DNA of 39,538 nt from Ceraceosorus guamensis (lineage: Eukaryota; Basidiomycota; Exobasidiomycetes; Ceraceosorales; Ceraceosoraceae), in NCBI RefSeq assembly GCF_003144195.1, contig NW_020290040.1, positions 1 to 39,538 of the forward strand, read 5' to 3'. Positions 21,366 to 32,665 of the stretch are shown piece after piece. Position numbers and translations under genes: made by a program. Under the pieces are notes generated by a model that was given only the letters and a program-made list of their open reading frames with translations, did not search any database and was not told the DNA's origin. The stretch's first letter is position 1. Each line of letters starts with the position of its first letter.

Positions 21366-23697
21366 CTTTGCGGACGCGCTGCGCTCGAGTACTGCATGAG
21401 GTGACTGACCTCTACCCACAGCATCAGTGCCTGTCGGGAAAGGATGCGCGCTCAGCTTAAGTCGCAGCCTGGACTGTGCTTCAGAGACCGGAAAGCGTGA
21501 AGTGTTGACTAGATGAAACCAACTTTATTTAAGTTCAGCGATGGACATATGTGTGCTTCGTGACACGTCGCTTCTTGCATCATCAGCAGGTCGGAGTCGC
21601 GCTTTTGGTGGAGGCGCGTCAGATGATACAGTCAAGAGTACTCAAAACTTGATTTTTAGGTCAGCCCACCAAGCAGCACGGAAGTCACGACGAGTCTTAC
21701 GAGTCACGTTCCACCGCAGCTAGCTTTCCCAGGGCATCATCACGTGCCAGCTATGCAGCTTGTCTTTACCATCAATTTGATTCAAAATTTGAATTCCAAT
21801 TTCGAGTTCAACATTCACGATTTGATTTTGATTCGAACATCAACTTCTGGATTCGAATCTTGACTGCATCGCGCGACCGTTTCGCACACCAAGCCGTCTC
21901 GAAGAGATCCAACAGATTGGAGCCTCCATACAGACAGTGCTGTAGGACGAGGAAATTCCACCTCGTTTTCTTCTAGCCTGCGTAGTCTTGAGTTAATGAC
22001 CCTGACTCGAGAGGCTCACATTAGCCGCAAACTTCGCGCCATGGATACAAGGAGTGAAGACTGCTCGATCAAAGTAGCGGGAGATGATGTCGCGTGCGTG
22101 GTCAGCGCGAGGCTACACACAACAAGCGCGTCACGAGTCCGAGGGGATTCACATCACACGCGGGTAAGCCCAGCAAGCATGCAGCCAGCCACGCCTCCAG
22201 GGTCAGATCAGAGGTGCCTACAGCAGCAGTAGTCACGAGTATAGTTAGTAGTAGTCATGCGATCACCCGCGCATCACTTAATTAATGCTACCTTTGCGTA
22301 GTGGCGCTGCTCAATTTATGAGACGACAAGCAAGGCAAGCCGAGCCCTTGAGCCCTTTCTCGATGCATGCTGCTGCATGAGTGACTGTGACTCGTGACTC
22401 AGGGTTAAGTGCTGATCAAGTGCTGCTGCTTGGAGTCTGAGTGACAGACAAACATGCACATCACCGCCACTCGTGACTCGTGACTGCATGGACCTGCACA
22501 CTCGACGCGACTTGAGATGCTTATCCGCCTGGCCACGATGCTGTTCTTCTGCTCTCTCCCTCGACCGGAGGTTTGCGTCCGGAGCCTGACAGGAGCGCAA
22601 CCAAGTCACGAGTTTCTACAGGCGGGCGCGGGCATGTAGGCCGGGCAGCACACGCCTCATCCATCGCACAGTCAGAGTACAGTTTTGAGTACGTACAGTA
22701 TGCAGCTACAAATGCCGTCATTGAGCGCGTCCGATCTCGCGTACCTGTGCCTGGTGCGCGTGCACGTCAGATACGGTCAGAAGAGCCAGTCATTCAGACG
22801 TTGGTAAGATGAGTGTGAGCTATGAGCGAGTCTCGGCGGTGGCTCACAGCGCAATCGCAGTCGAGGTCACTTGTAGCGCAGGCTTGTCACCCGCCCGGGG
22901 TCAGTTGGGCTCGTCATCCACTTCGTGGGTCACAGATACGAGACGGCGATGACTTGATACAACTTGCGCCCCTTGTATGGGAGCTTCAAGAAGAATGGCC
23001 TAGACAGAGAGGTACCGGTCGGTGTGTGTGGTAACGCTGTGTATATCGTACCGTACCGGTACCGGCGTATGACAGATCCATCATCTCGGCGGTTATTGCT
23101 GCAGGCTGCATGCATGCACCACGCGCGCAGACAAGACTGTGCGCGCTGCTTGTTTGCAGCCCGTCAGCAGCAATCGTGAAGCATCATCAGCGTGCAGCAC
23201 CTCAGCAGCACACTCACGACTGCAGGCGAGGCGCTCACCTCTCATCGCTGCCATGCGCTTGAGCAGCCCCGCGCCCACGCACATCCATCCATACGCCACG
23301 CGTACGCGCTCCTTCGGTCTCCATCCACATGGACCAAGTATACACATGCTTACATGTGCAAGCGAAAGCTGGCCGCATGCTCTCACTATCACCATCCTCC
23401 AAATAAGCCTTGACTCTCCTTACCGATACCCGCCATCTTAACCCGGCGCCAAGGAAAGCGACCCGCAAGGCTGCTCATTGGGCTGCTTGGCGCTACGCGA
23501 AGCCCCTCCTTGCTCACCGGAATCACATCTTGGATTTAACGACGCTCCCAAAGATCAGCCTAGAAAGCGAATAAGGCGACATCAATCAGGACGTCGCACA
23601 AGACGGCTGCTGAACTCAAAGCTCGCTCGAGGTGGAGACCAAACGAGTATTTCTGAGCTGGATACCCATTTGAAACTCACGCGTGTCTGCATTTAGG
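21366..23697. promoter_or_regulatory. Divergent promoter region with clustered short repeats
   Basis: About 2.3 kb between the EDC4-like (-) and the proline-rich (+) genes, with no supported coding frame. It holds the densest set of AGTCACGAGT/ACTCGTGACT repeats in the window (21682-21708, 22131-22140, 22231-22240, 22387-22400, 22469-22485, 22604-22613) and a CACGTG at 21741-21746. An AT-richer tract of TTTGAATT/GATTCGAAT variants runs from 21778 to 21860. A KpnI-like GGTACCGG palindromic cluster lies at about 23010-23070. A splice acceptor-like TGCATTTAG immediately before the ATG at 23698 suggests a 5' leader intron in the plus-strand gene. Confidence 0.5.
22387..22485. repeat. Tandem ACTCGTG repeats
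   Basis: GTGACTCGTGACTC at 22387-22400 and ACTCGTGACTCGTGACT at 22469-22485 are the clearest tandem forms of a motif scattered through the intergenic DNA of this window. The 7-base unit is ACTCGTG. It embeds TGACTC, which is also half of an AP-1/Gcn4-type site. Confidence 0.75.
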
Positions 23698-26600
23698 ATG
23701 GCCTCCACCGTAGCCTCCTCATCGAGGAGCGCGCGCGTACCGGATCTCGACGTATCAGCGCTTTCTCCTACCGAGTATGCCAACCTGCCTGGCTACGTCA
23801 TGGGCTTGCAGGCTGCCAGAAGTGGTAGGGAGGGACACATCGAAGAGTCCGATGTTTTGCGGTTTCTTAGAGATGAATGTAACATTAATGTCGACCAAGA
23901 AGTGCAAGTAAGTCTTAGGGGCTTGTATGCTCTGCTACAGAGCTCCCACAAATGCGGCAGCTGACCCGTACATCTCCCCGCTGCTTAGATATTCTCCCTG
24001 CTCGAGCGCTACCCGTACGGCTTGCCTACTGGCGTCGTGTATGCAGTTTTGCGACTCGCTTCGCACGCTCAACGAGGTGATCCAGTCAGTCCAGAAGCCG
24101 TCTTCACGCAAACTGTGCCGGTGCGAGTAGGCGCGGGCTCGATCCAACCCCCTCCCCAGCACAAAGCAAGCTCAAACGCCAAGGCTAGCGTCAACAGCAA
24201 TCAGAGCAGCGCTAGCAGTAGTAGCCCGACAAAATCCCGCGCCCCGCCAGAGGTTCCGTCCAAACCTTCGAGATCCATCACCCTCGCACCTGCCCCGGTC
24301 GCTCCTGCACCAGTGACTCCCATGCCTGGCAACAGTCTTCAACCACCTCTGACACCGACACCCACCAAACTTTCAGCAATGCAAGAGGCCGCAAACAAGT
24401 CTCACGCTGCCCCCAAGGCAAAAGAAGTAGAACATGGTCGATCGCCTGCAAATCCATTCAGACCCACCCCTGTCCTGTGGAATGCCTCCGCGCTGCCAGA
24501 TTCTAACGTGGTAGCTCCTATCGCTGTTTCCGCTTCAGAAGCTGGCGTCCACGCTTTCAAGCAGTCACATGCGTCGGGCGGCAGCACTATGCCGGTCGCC
24601 GTCAAGCCGAAGCCAGTAAAGCCGGTGCCCGTCTCAGCAGATGCCAGCACTTCTGTCACGGCAGGGCAAGCGCCATCGCGCTCGAGCACAGCCGCGTCAG
24701 GCCGGCGGGAGAGAGACAGAGAGAGCTCTCGGTCGCCGGTGATCGGTCGAGGCGGTCGGGAGGGAAGCTTGCATGGCAGTGTGGCGGATAGCGAAGAGAC
24801 TTCAGTGGCGCCCGGTCAAAGGCTAGCAACCTTTGGCTCTCCACCCCTCCCACCCCGACCTCTCGCTGGCGATCGAGCTGCTCCGCCTCTACCTCCCCGT
24901 GGCGCAAATCCTCTCATTCAAGCTGGTCTCGCTGCGTCGAGAGAAGTGCGCGCAAAGAAGGACGCACTGCCGCCAAAGACGTACAGCGTAATCCAGAGTA
25001 GCGCACCGGTGAAAAAGGTCGAACCGCGCCTGCTGGACGGGAAGCTCCCCCCACCTGGGGCCCCCATTCCCGTCACGCCAGCTCCTCCTCCACCCCGACG
25101 GCGACCTACAGCTTCGGCCGGCTACGACCCTCGCCGGAGCATCAGCGAGATACCTTCTGGGCTCTTACGACCTGCTAGCAGCGTTGATGGCAAGGAACCC
25201 GCGGGACCCCAGCATGCTGTACCCCATGCAAGCGGATCTACCCCGCTGAAAGCGCCTCGAGCGGTCAGCAGCGGGGTGGTGGTGCCCAGCGCACAGCGAG
25301 CACTGACGGTGCACAAGCCAAAGGCGTCTTACGGAAGCGTCGGAAAATTGGATGGCAAAGGGGGCTTACCTTCATGGCTCCGAGAGCAGGAAGAGTTGCA
25401 AAGATCGTCTTTGGGAGATGTAGGACTTGAAGCTCCTCGCTCTGCCAGTCTGCCGCGGGTGCGAAATCCGTCGAGCGGGCATGCATCGGTCGACGCCCCG
25501 CCTAGCGTGTCTTCCTCGCGCATCGAATTCTTAGACCAAGAGTCTGAAGAGGAGGACGATGACGATACTCGAAGTGGACAGGCTAGCGTTGCCGCTTCCA
25601 TCGATCGCAACAACCCCTTCTTCATGCGCTCGTCCCGAGACGCGGATGCTCATCTGCCCGTGACGATCGGAGAGCCGCTCACAAAACTGGCTGTGGAGCG
25701 AGCAGCTGCTGCGGCCGCCATATTGGATGGCACTGCACCAGTCGGCACGCAATGGAATCGACCTGTGTCTGACGGATCAACCAGTGTGGCCGCTTTGGGC
25801 GAAGGGGGTCGTCCTCTTGGCCGAAGCAAGACGCTGCAATCGCGCGCCGCTCTCAATGGCATGATCCCTGCTCCACCACGCCGCAAGCTCGAAGAAGGTC
25901 CAGCGGCGTTTGACGCTGGCACCTACCGCGGCTTTGGCAAGCAGTCTCGGCTCGATACACCACAGAGTGGTGGTCTTCGCCTCAACCCTACTACGAAGAA
26001 AGCGGATGTAGGGATTCCGCCTCACCTAATCTTGGAAAGGGAGAGGGAGAAGGCGAGTAGAGAGCGTGGCGCTTTGCATCAAAATCCTCCGCCCGCTCCT
26101 CCCCCACCTGTCAGACGCCCGAGCGCGGTGGACAGTATCACGAGCAGTAGCGGAGGTGTCACACCACTGTCCCCTCGTGATGGAGAGCCTCCCGCGGGTA
26201 CCTCAAGCGGAAAAGGAATTCGCGATAGAGTGTCGGGATTTCTTGGCCTGAACGAGGGTCTTGTGAAAGGGTCCAGACCTATCGATCATCTGAAGAATGA
26301 CATGGTCGGCGTGGCTGAGCAGCACAGCTGGGTAGCTCGAGCCGCGGAAAGAGCCAAGGGTCGGCCTATGCACGAAGGGACCGTAGGCTTGTTGGATGGA
26401 GGCGACGACGTTGCAGTGCTGGACGAGGATGCGCCGGATGTCGACGACGGGTATGAACAGAAAGCGTTGGACAGACCAACGCCATTGTATCCGTCTGGTC
26501 AAGCATCCGCATCTTCGACGCCACAGCGCTCCAACTCCCTTCGGGCAGCGCCGGTGCCACCCAAACCTTCTGAGCTCCGGAGATCGAGCTCTTCGGCTCG

Positions 26601-26781
26601 GAGGAGCATCGCCATGATGGAAGGACCTTTTTCGGACTTGTCGAGAGAACACAGAGCGGAAAATGCAAGACCTGAAAAAGCCGCCTTGCAACATGTCAAA
26701 ACTTCATCAGGATCATCGGGCTACGAATTGCCGGAGCCGGACGTGGATGGCGTAAAGCATGGGTATGCACAGCTTTCCTGA
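23698..26781 (+). CDS. Proline-rich protein with NPF motifs, possible endocytic adaptor
   Basis: Two exons, 23698-23907 and 23989-26781, join in frame (intron GTAAGT...CTGCTTAG, 81 nt) for 1000 residues. Only the first 120 residues look folded: LSPTEYANLPGYVMGLQAAR, ESDVLRFLRDECNINVDQEVQIFSLLERYPYGLPTGVVYAVLRLASH. These suggest a helical, EF-hand/EH-like domain, but I cannot prove the family. The rest is disordered, with many proline ligands of SH3 type (PPLPPRPL, PPLPPRG, APPPPRRRP, NPPPAPPPPVRRPS), two NPF motifs (ANPFRP about 150, NNPFF about 620), an acidic EEEDDDD patch (about 595) and a conserved-looking C-terminal block (PIDHLKNDMVGVAEQHSWVARAAERAKG, about 835). NPF motifs bind EH domains and PxxP motifs bind SH3 domains, so a role at the cortical actin patch or in endocytosis is an inference. 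The coding sequence starts right after TTTAGG, hinting at a 5' UTR intron. Confidence 0.82.
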
Positions 26782-27284
26782 GACAACATTGCAACGGCGC
26801 TGCGAGCTAGCGAGCGCAGACTGAGCTGCAGCGAGATCAAGCCAAGCTTCTCGCCGCTCAACACACCTCATCGATCATTCGCCTACCGCACTCTTCCTTT
26901 ACTATTCGACTCCCCCTCTTCGCCTTCTTGACAATAGCTTTCTTTTCTTCTTCGTCCGCATTCATTCGCGGACTCTTCCGTCCTCTTTCCATGGCAGCAT
27001 TGAACTCTTTACCCATCACTTGTCGCGTCGTGCACAGCACTTGTATGTTCCTCATGCCTCACAAAATTCTAGAACACGTCCAACGTACCTGCGACACATC
27101 CGTCAATCAATCGGTTCAAACGTTTACGAGAACCTTATAGCGCTTCATCTGAGCGAGGCCGTTGCAGCACGAGGCATGCTTGGACAAACGCGGACGCTTC
27201 GGCCCAAGCAAAAGAAGCCAATCGGGGCGCGTACGTCATTGAAGAAGGCGCGAACCTGATGCATTGAAAGTGTTTGCGCTTTTC
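26782..27284. other. Convergent 3' flanks
   Basis: About 500 bp between the stop of the proline-rich gene and the stop of the DHODH gene. No coding content. It should hold both polyadenylation sites, and the T/C-rich stretch near 26880-26960 is compatible with this. Confidence 0.5.
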
Positions 27285-29783
27285 TCAGACCCGACGTCTC
27301 GTATCGGCCTCTTTCCAACTTTTCGCATCACCCTCGAGCTGGGTGGGAGTAGAGGCACGCAAGGTCGCCTTGGCCTCTTTCCATCCCTTCTCCACTTCTC
27401 CCTTGACACTCTTCACCTCCTCGCTCACTTTCTTCGCCAAGCCTTCTCCCACAACCGACGTGCGCCCAGCCCCCGCATCAATATGCTCATCTCTTCGCGT
27501 CGTGATCCTGCTGCGAGGTCTGACGCTGTAGTTGTCCGCGCTGGGCAGTCCTGCACTGATAAAGGAAGGATCCAACAACGCTTCGTCCAAGTCTTGTTGC
27601 AATTCCTGAGCTCTCGTCGTCGTCTTTTGTGTCGAAGCCCTGGAAGCACCCTTGAGGGCCTCGATCGTGCTTGAAGAGCTGAGACTCTCTTGCGATGGGT
27701 CCAAAATGTCTCCGGCGCTGTCGGCTTCATGCGATGGGTAGTCCGTGCCCAAGACGGCATGTACCCTGTCCAGCAGCGACACGTATGCCGAATCTTTCGG
27801 GTCGGGTCTGAAAGCCGCCGCTCTCGTTTCCCGCGTTGCGGATCCTCCCAAAGCCTTTCTCAAACCTTCCAATTCGCCCTTGATGCCAGCTCTCACACTG
27901 TCCAACCGCTGTGCCGTCCCTCCCACGACTTGTATTTCCTGTTCCCCACTCGGCAATTTGCCCTGCGCATCTTCTCGCGAAGGCAGACCAGCGCCAATAG
28001 ATTTTGCCCAGGTTGTGTTTTGAGCTTTGAGCAACGACGTCAATTCGTCCTTGATGCGCCTGGGATGACCGACTCCTTCGTAGCCAAAAGACGTGTACAG
28101 CTCCACAGCGCTCGCTCCCGCTCTGGCAAAATCGAGCGCATCAGCGCCGGACGAGATGCCTCCGCACCCCACCAGCGGTAGCTTGTCTCCCGCCCTCTCC
28201 CTCACGATTTGCAGGGCTCGCAGAGCTAAGGTTTTCAGAGGCGGTCCCGAAAGACCTCCAGTCTCTTCGATCAGGTGCGGTGCGCTCTTGAGCGTCTCCG
28301 GTCGCGAAACCGTCGTGTTGGAAATGATGAGCCCGTCAATCTTGGCGCTGAGCGCGGCGTCGGCTACATCGTGCAGCTCTTGAGTGGAAAGGTCGGGCGC
28401 AATCTTGACGAGAAGAGGCGCCCTGGGAGTCGGCAAGTCGTCTCTAGCTTTGACTACCGCTGACAGCAACCTTGTCAAAGTCTGATACCTCTGCAAAGCC
28501 CTCAATCCCGGAGTGTTGGGAGATGAGATGTTGATAACGAGGAAATCGGCGTACCTGCCCAGACTTTGCACACCGACCTCGTAGTCCGACACATCTTCAG
28601 CCGCAGAAGACTTGTTCTTTCCAAGGTTGATACCAAGCAACTGACCTGGCTTGGTGCTTCGCGGAAGCCCAGAGGCGTCAAGTAAGGCCGGTCCGATGTC
28701 GGGATTCCTAGCGAGAATCTCATCCGCCGCTTGTCCAGAGGTGATGGGGACTCTCACATCGTTGATGGTTCCGCTCGAATGCAGCCACCTGCTTAATCGC
28801 TCCCTCAACCTGTGCAAGACGGCATCATGACCGTCCGAATTGAAACCGAAGCGATTGATTGCTGCCCGATCGTTTTCCAATCTGAAGTAGCGAGGCAAGT
28901 CATTGCCGGGTTGAGCAAGAGGCGTAACGGATCCGATCTCCACCATTCCCCACCCCAAGTTCAACAGGCCATCAATCGCTTCTCCTTGCTTGTCAAAGCC
29001 CGCAGCCAAACCTATCGGGTTCGACAATTGCTTTCCAAAGAGCTGGTGAGCGAAGGAAGCGCGCGATCAGCACGCGCGCAGACAGGCTCCCGCGAGCAGC
29101 CATGGGGCCATACAGGACGCATACAAGCAACTCACCTCGACTTTCAGCACTTCGTCGTCTGTGCCGAGATCTCTGGGCATGACGCCCATGCTGAGGAGCT
29201 TGATTGCCAGCTTCTGCGCTTCCTCAGGACTAGCGATGAGTTGCAGGACAGGGATAGCTACCCACCGATGAATAGCGGATCTGCTGTCGAGGTGGTACGC
29301 GACTACATAAGATCCGCCAAGGATGATGAGAGTCCACTTCAGCAGAGATGTGAACTTCGACACGACACCGCTTCCACTACCGCTGCTGCCGTTACCTCCA
29401 CTGCCGCCAAAGGACGGACCAGCGGCGTACGTAGACTTCGCATTCTTAGCAGCAGCTTGCACCTTGTCAGATCCGCTCTGCACATTGCTCTCTGCAGCTC
29501 GTGTAGCTTCCTCAGCTTCTCCTCTGATCTGAGCAACGCCACTTCTAACTTCCTCCTTCACATGCTCCTTTTTCAAGTTTGCTGCATCTGCCGCCAATTT
29601 CTGAGCGTCTTGAGAAGCTCCGAGCGCTTGCGAAGTGGATTTGGAACTATCTTGAGGGGCGGTGGCGTAGGTGCGCGAGGGGATTCGTGTAGAAGGAACG
29701 GCGTTACGTTGGGTAAGGATGGAGTGGAGATGGGCTTGCGCTGGTACGCGCAGACGCAATGAGGCTCGCAAGGGTGACATCAT
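27285..29783 (-). CDS. Dihydroorotate dehydrogenase, class 2, mitochondrial, with long C-terminal extension
   Basis: The fourth step of pyrimidine synthesis (dihydroorotate to orotate, electrons to ubiquinone) at the inner mitochondrial membrane. Exon 1 is 29783-29136 and exon 2 is 29042-27285; the intron has donor GTGAGT and acceptor CACCAG. The product has 801 residues (799-800 if the next Met is used). Parts in order: presequence (1-40), helical charged linker (about 55-118), Gly/Ser spacer, transmembrane helix (147-165), then the class 2 core with LSNPIGLAAGFDK (222-), EIGSVTPLAQPGN, INRFGFNS and a family-type insert (305-348). Further core motifs are INISSPNTPGLR with the class 2 catalytic Ser (about 390), LLVKIAPDLS, IISNTTVSRP and GCGGISSGADAL / ELYTSFGYEG for FMN phosphate. 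The core ends near 566. Some 235 further residues follow, ending in helical, charged repeats (EEVKSVKGEVEKGWKEAK). Class 2 enzymes usually end soon after the core, so this tail is unusual. Confidence 0.95.
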
Positions 29784-30524
29784 GGGCACAGGTTGCCGCA
29801 CCAACGACGTTGCCCAGACAATTGTGAGACCAAGATGCAATTTGAGTCGCAAGGCTCTGCTCGCTTGGCTTTTGCTGGCGTGGAGAGTGTGGTAGCGGCA
29901 GTGGGCGGTGATGGAGTTTGGCAGGGGTTCGTTGATCTTCTGGCTGGAATGTCCCGTCGCTGCCTGCCTGCCTGCTTGCGTGTATCCGACTCACGACTGC
30001 ACGCGCACGACAACCTTGGCCCGTTCCCGAATCTTCGCGTCCCGCAGAGCCAAAAGCCACGTTTCCAACGCGCGCAAACGTGCCGTGCCTCACCGCTAGC
30101 CGCGAGAGCCACAAGCACGACTGACATCCCTCACGCTTCATACATACGCTGCACTCATGACTCTGCATCTTCGACACCAAGTCACTCGCTTTCTACTGTC
30201 ATCATTGTGATTAGAATATGGCTGAGCGCCGGACAGACTCGACCGATCAGCTCGGGTCGCCTTCAGCCTGGCTCGAACGCTGGTGCATGGATGAGTCAGG
30301 TCAAGTACTCCAACAAATTTGTCCATCAAACCGCACGATCCCAAGTATGCGATGCCCGAGGCAGAGACTGTGGTAAGAGAGGGATCTATTGCGGAGCCTG
30401 AGGTACTCGCGATCCCGACGAGGGCCGCGGGATCAGAGGACGTCGCGCCATGGAAGATTGTGAAAAGGTGTGGACTCGCTCCGTATGGTGCAAGCGAGAA
30501 AAGTCGTCGCGAAGCTCGTGGAGG
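29784..30524. promoter_or_regulatory. DHODH upstream region and 3' flank of the membrane protein gene
   Basis: About 740 bp with no supported gene. It contains one GACTCACGACT copy of the dispersed repeat (29988-29998) and a TGCC/TGCT-rich stretch near 29960. Overlapping frames on both strands have random-looking composition and no recognisable motif. Confidence 0.45.
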
Positions 30525-31555
30525 TTAAGCGCCCTTGTACCCATATCTCATGCCATCCAGCCCCTTCAAATCTCTTTCCGCTCGGTATATGATGCCCTCG
30601 ATCGCCAGGACGATGCCAATGACAGCAGGCGTGAGAGCCCACCAGGCCGAGCTTTCGAAAGCACCAGCTCCAAAAGTCATCAGAGGCAAAGGCCAACTGG
30701 CCAGCCAGATCATGAAGACGTACAGATTCCTAGGATTCATCTTGGTCAAAAAATTTGGCGGTGTTTCTCCTCCTTGATTCGCAGGCAGGTCTGCTCTGAC
30801 AGATCGAGGTTGACCAGAATTGGAAGGATGCCAACGCAGGTCTGTCAGAGACTTGACGAGCCATCCAGGTGCCGTTCCAAAAAGATGTGGCTGCGGGGCT
30901 GGAAATGGTACGCCAGGTGGTCGAGGTAGGATTCCCATCCTGTCAGCTACCTCTTTGCCCGTAGCGTACAAGAGTGTGCCCATGCTTAGAAGGAAGAGAA
31001 TGTAGATGGGCGCGACAGGCAGGCGAGTCAATTCGTGATGCTCTGCCGTTTCTTGGGTGTGATGTACGAAGAGTAGGTGGAAATGCGTGTCCGGATGGGT
31101 GTTCGTCAAGTATGCTGGTAGCGGTGTGATGTACCTGCCAGTGGAGTGGCACACCGCCAACATTGTAAGCCAAAGCGTCGCGACGCAAGTACTGAAGGGC
31201 AAGCGAAAAGGGCCGACGAGAGGACACACAGGCATCCCCTTTCTGCCCATTGATACGCACAAGAAAGCGACTCCTCCGATCAGAGCAAGTAGACCGCCTC
31301 TAGCAGTCTTGTGATTCCTATCGTTTTGCTCCTTCAGGGCAGAGATGATGTGCTTTTGTTCTTCAATTTGGACCAATGGAGCAGAAGACGCGGTCAGCGC
31401 CAGCGCACGCAGCATCTCCCAACATACACGATATGCTCACCCGCTTCATCGATAGGAGCGCCGTCTGCTCCTGGTGTCTCGTCCAGGACGTCTAACGGGG
31501 AAGTGGCTTTGCTATCGGTGGGCCCCGCAGCTGAACGCTGGGTAAGCGTCGACAT
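30525..31555 (-). CDS. Unknown polytopic membrane protein
   Basis: Exon 1 is 31555-31441 and exon 2 is 31360-30525, joined over an 80-nt intron (GTGAGC...AATTGAAG), giving 316 residues. An acidic soluble N terminus (MSTLTQRSAAGP ... DEAEQKHIISALKEQND) is followed by about five hydrophobic segments: GGLLALIGGVAFLCVSM, CVATLWLTMLAV, VAPIYILFLLSMGTLLY, NLYVFMIWLASWPLPLM and TPAVIGIVLAIEGIIY. A His-rich loop (THFHLLFVHHTQETAEHHE) lies between helices 2 and 3, and a Pro-rich loop (GILPRPPGVPFPAPQPH) after helix 3. I do not recognise a family. The His-rich loop could bind metal or be incidental. Start and splice sites were chosen because they restore one continuous frame with a good Met. Confidence 0.75.
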
Positions 31556-32665
31556 GGCGTACCGCACCAGAAGCGAGTACCGATAGAGCGTAGACGAATT
31601 ACAATCTCAATTCGTTGCGTGCGTCTTGTACGACCGTGATGGAGCGGTCCGATTATCGCTGAACGTGAGCATGAATGGGAGATGAGAGCAATTGAAAGAG
31701 CACACTTCCAACAACATGGCGCTCGCGCCAGGGGAACCGGAGGTAACGCCAAGAGACTGCAGCACGGAGCCTCAACTCCGCCAGGCGCGCGCGCGTCGAG
31801 CATCCGTGCATTCACTTCAAAATTCAAGATCTGCTCGGCTCTCGCACGATAGAGTAAGCACGTGATCTCCTCTTCACGTTGTGCATGGCGGAGGCCGCGC
31901 GGCGTTGCGCATGCGTCAGGCAAGCGGGCGCGATGAGGTGAGGATCAACAGGTGCTGTGTGCATGCATGCACCTGGCGCGGTGGCAGCAGACGACAGGCG
32001 CGCAGAGCGGGCGTTGCTGGGCGCGAGCGGCACGGCGGTTCAATGAGCAGACGCGGACGGTACGTGGAGCGAGCGGCTGGTGGCACCACCAGCAGCAGCA
32101 GCATCGATCGCACCGCCAACATTTGTCCGCCGGTGCGCGGTCGCATCGTCCACTCCCGACTCGGATGCTTTGACAGACTCTTCCACCACTCACGCTCGAA
32201 CCCGATCTCTCGCTCACTCTTGCACCTCTAGTAGCGTGTAAGCACATTGCACAAAGTCTTCCCATCGCGTGTCAGGCGCTTGTTGGCTCAAGAGACGATC
32301 CCTCACACTATTTTCAGCAGCCCAGCGTGGCTTACTACTTTTGCCAGGAGGTCGAAGAGCGTCCCGGCACGCCCAAGAGCTGGTTGTGTCACCCGCTTAT
32401 AGGGACAATCGCAATATCGCCCTCGAGAATGCAAAGGTGTCTCAGTGAAGTCGAACGATTGCGTACTGACTACTCGGTCATTCACCCCACCGCCTACCTA
32501 TCGAATTCCAGCGGGATCTCACTTTTCACCTTCGACCGACTTCGCTCCAATCTCGCTATTGAGCCTCAAATTGCAGGACTGGCTCTTGCCAAATCACTGA
32601 ACTGTCGTGCAAGACGATAATTAGGTCTCTTGCTGGCAGCTCAGGAAAGCACATCGGAGAATCAA
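31556..32665. promoter_or_regulatory. Divergent promoter of the membrane protein and CCR4 genes
   Basis: About 1.1 kb with no supported coding frame. A CACGTG box is at 31859-31864. Runs of CAGCAG (about 32088-32102) occur near the middle. Acceptor-like ATAATTAG (32616-32623) and TGGCAG (32634-32639) sequences shortly before the CCR4 ATG leave open a leader intron in CCR4. Confidence 0.45.

Noticed and set aside
21778-21860. Possible tRNA with TTCGAATC-like T arm
   Set aside because: The GATTCGAAT strings are part of an AT-rich degenerate repeat; there is no cloverleaf with A- and B-box spacing.
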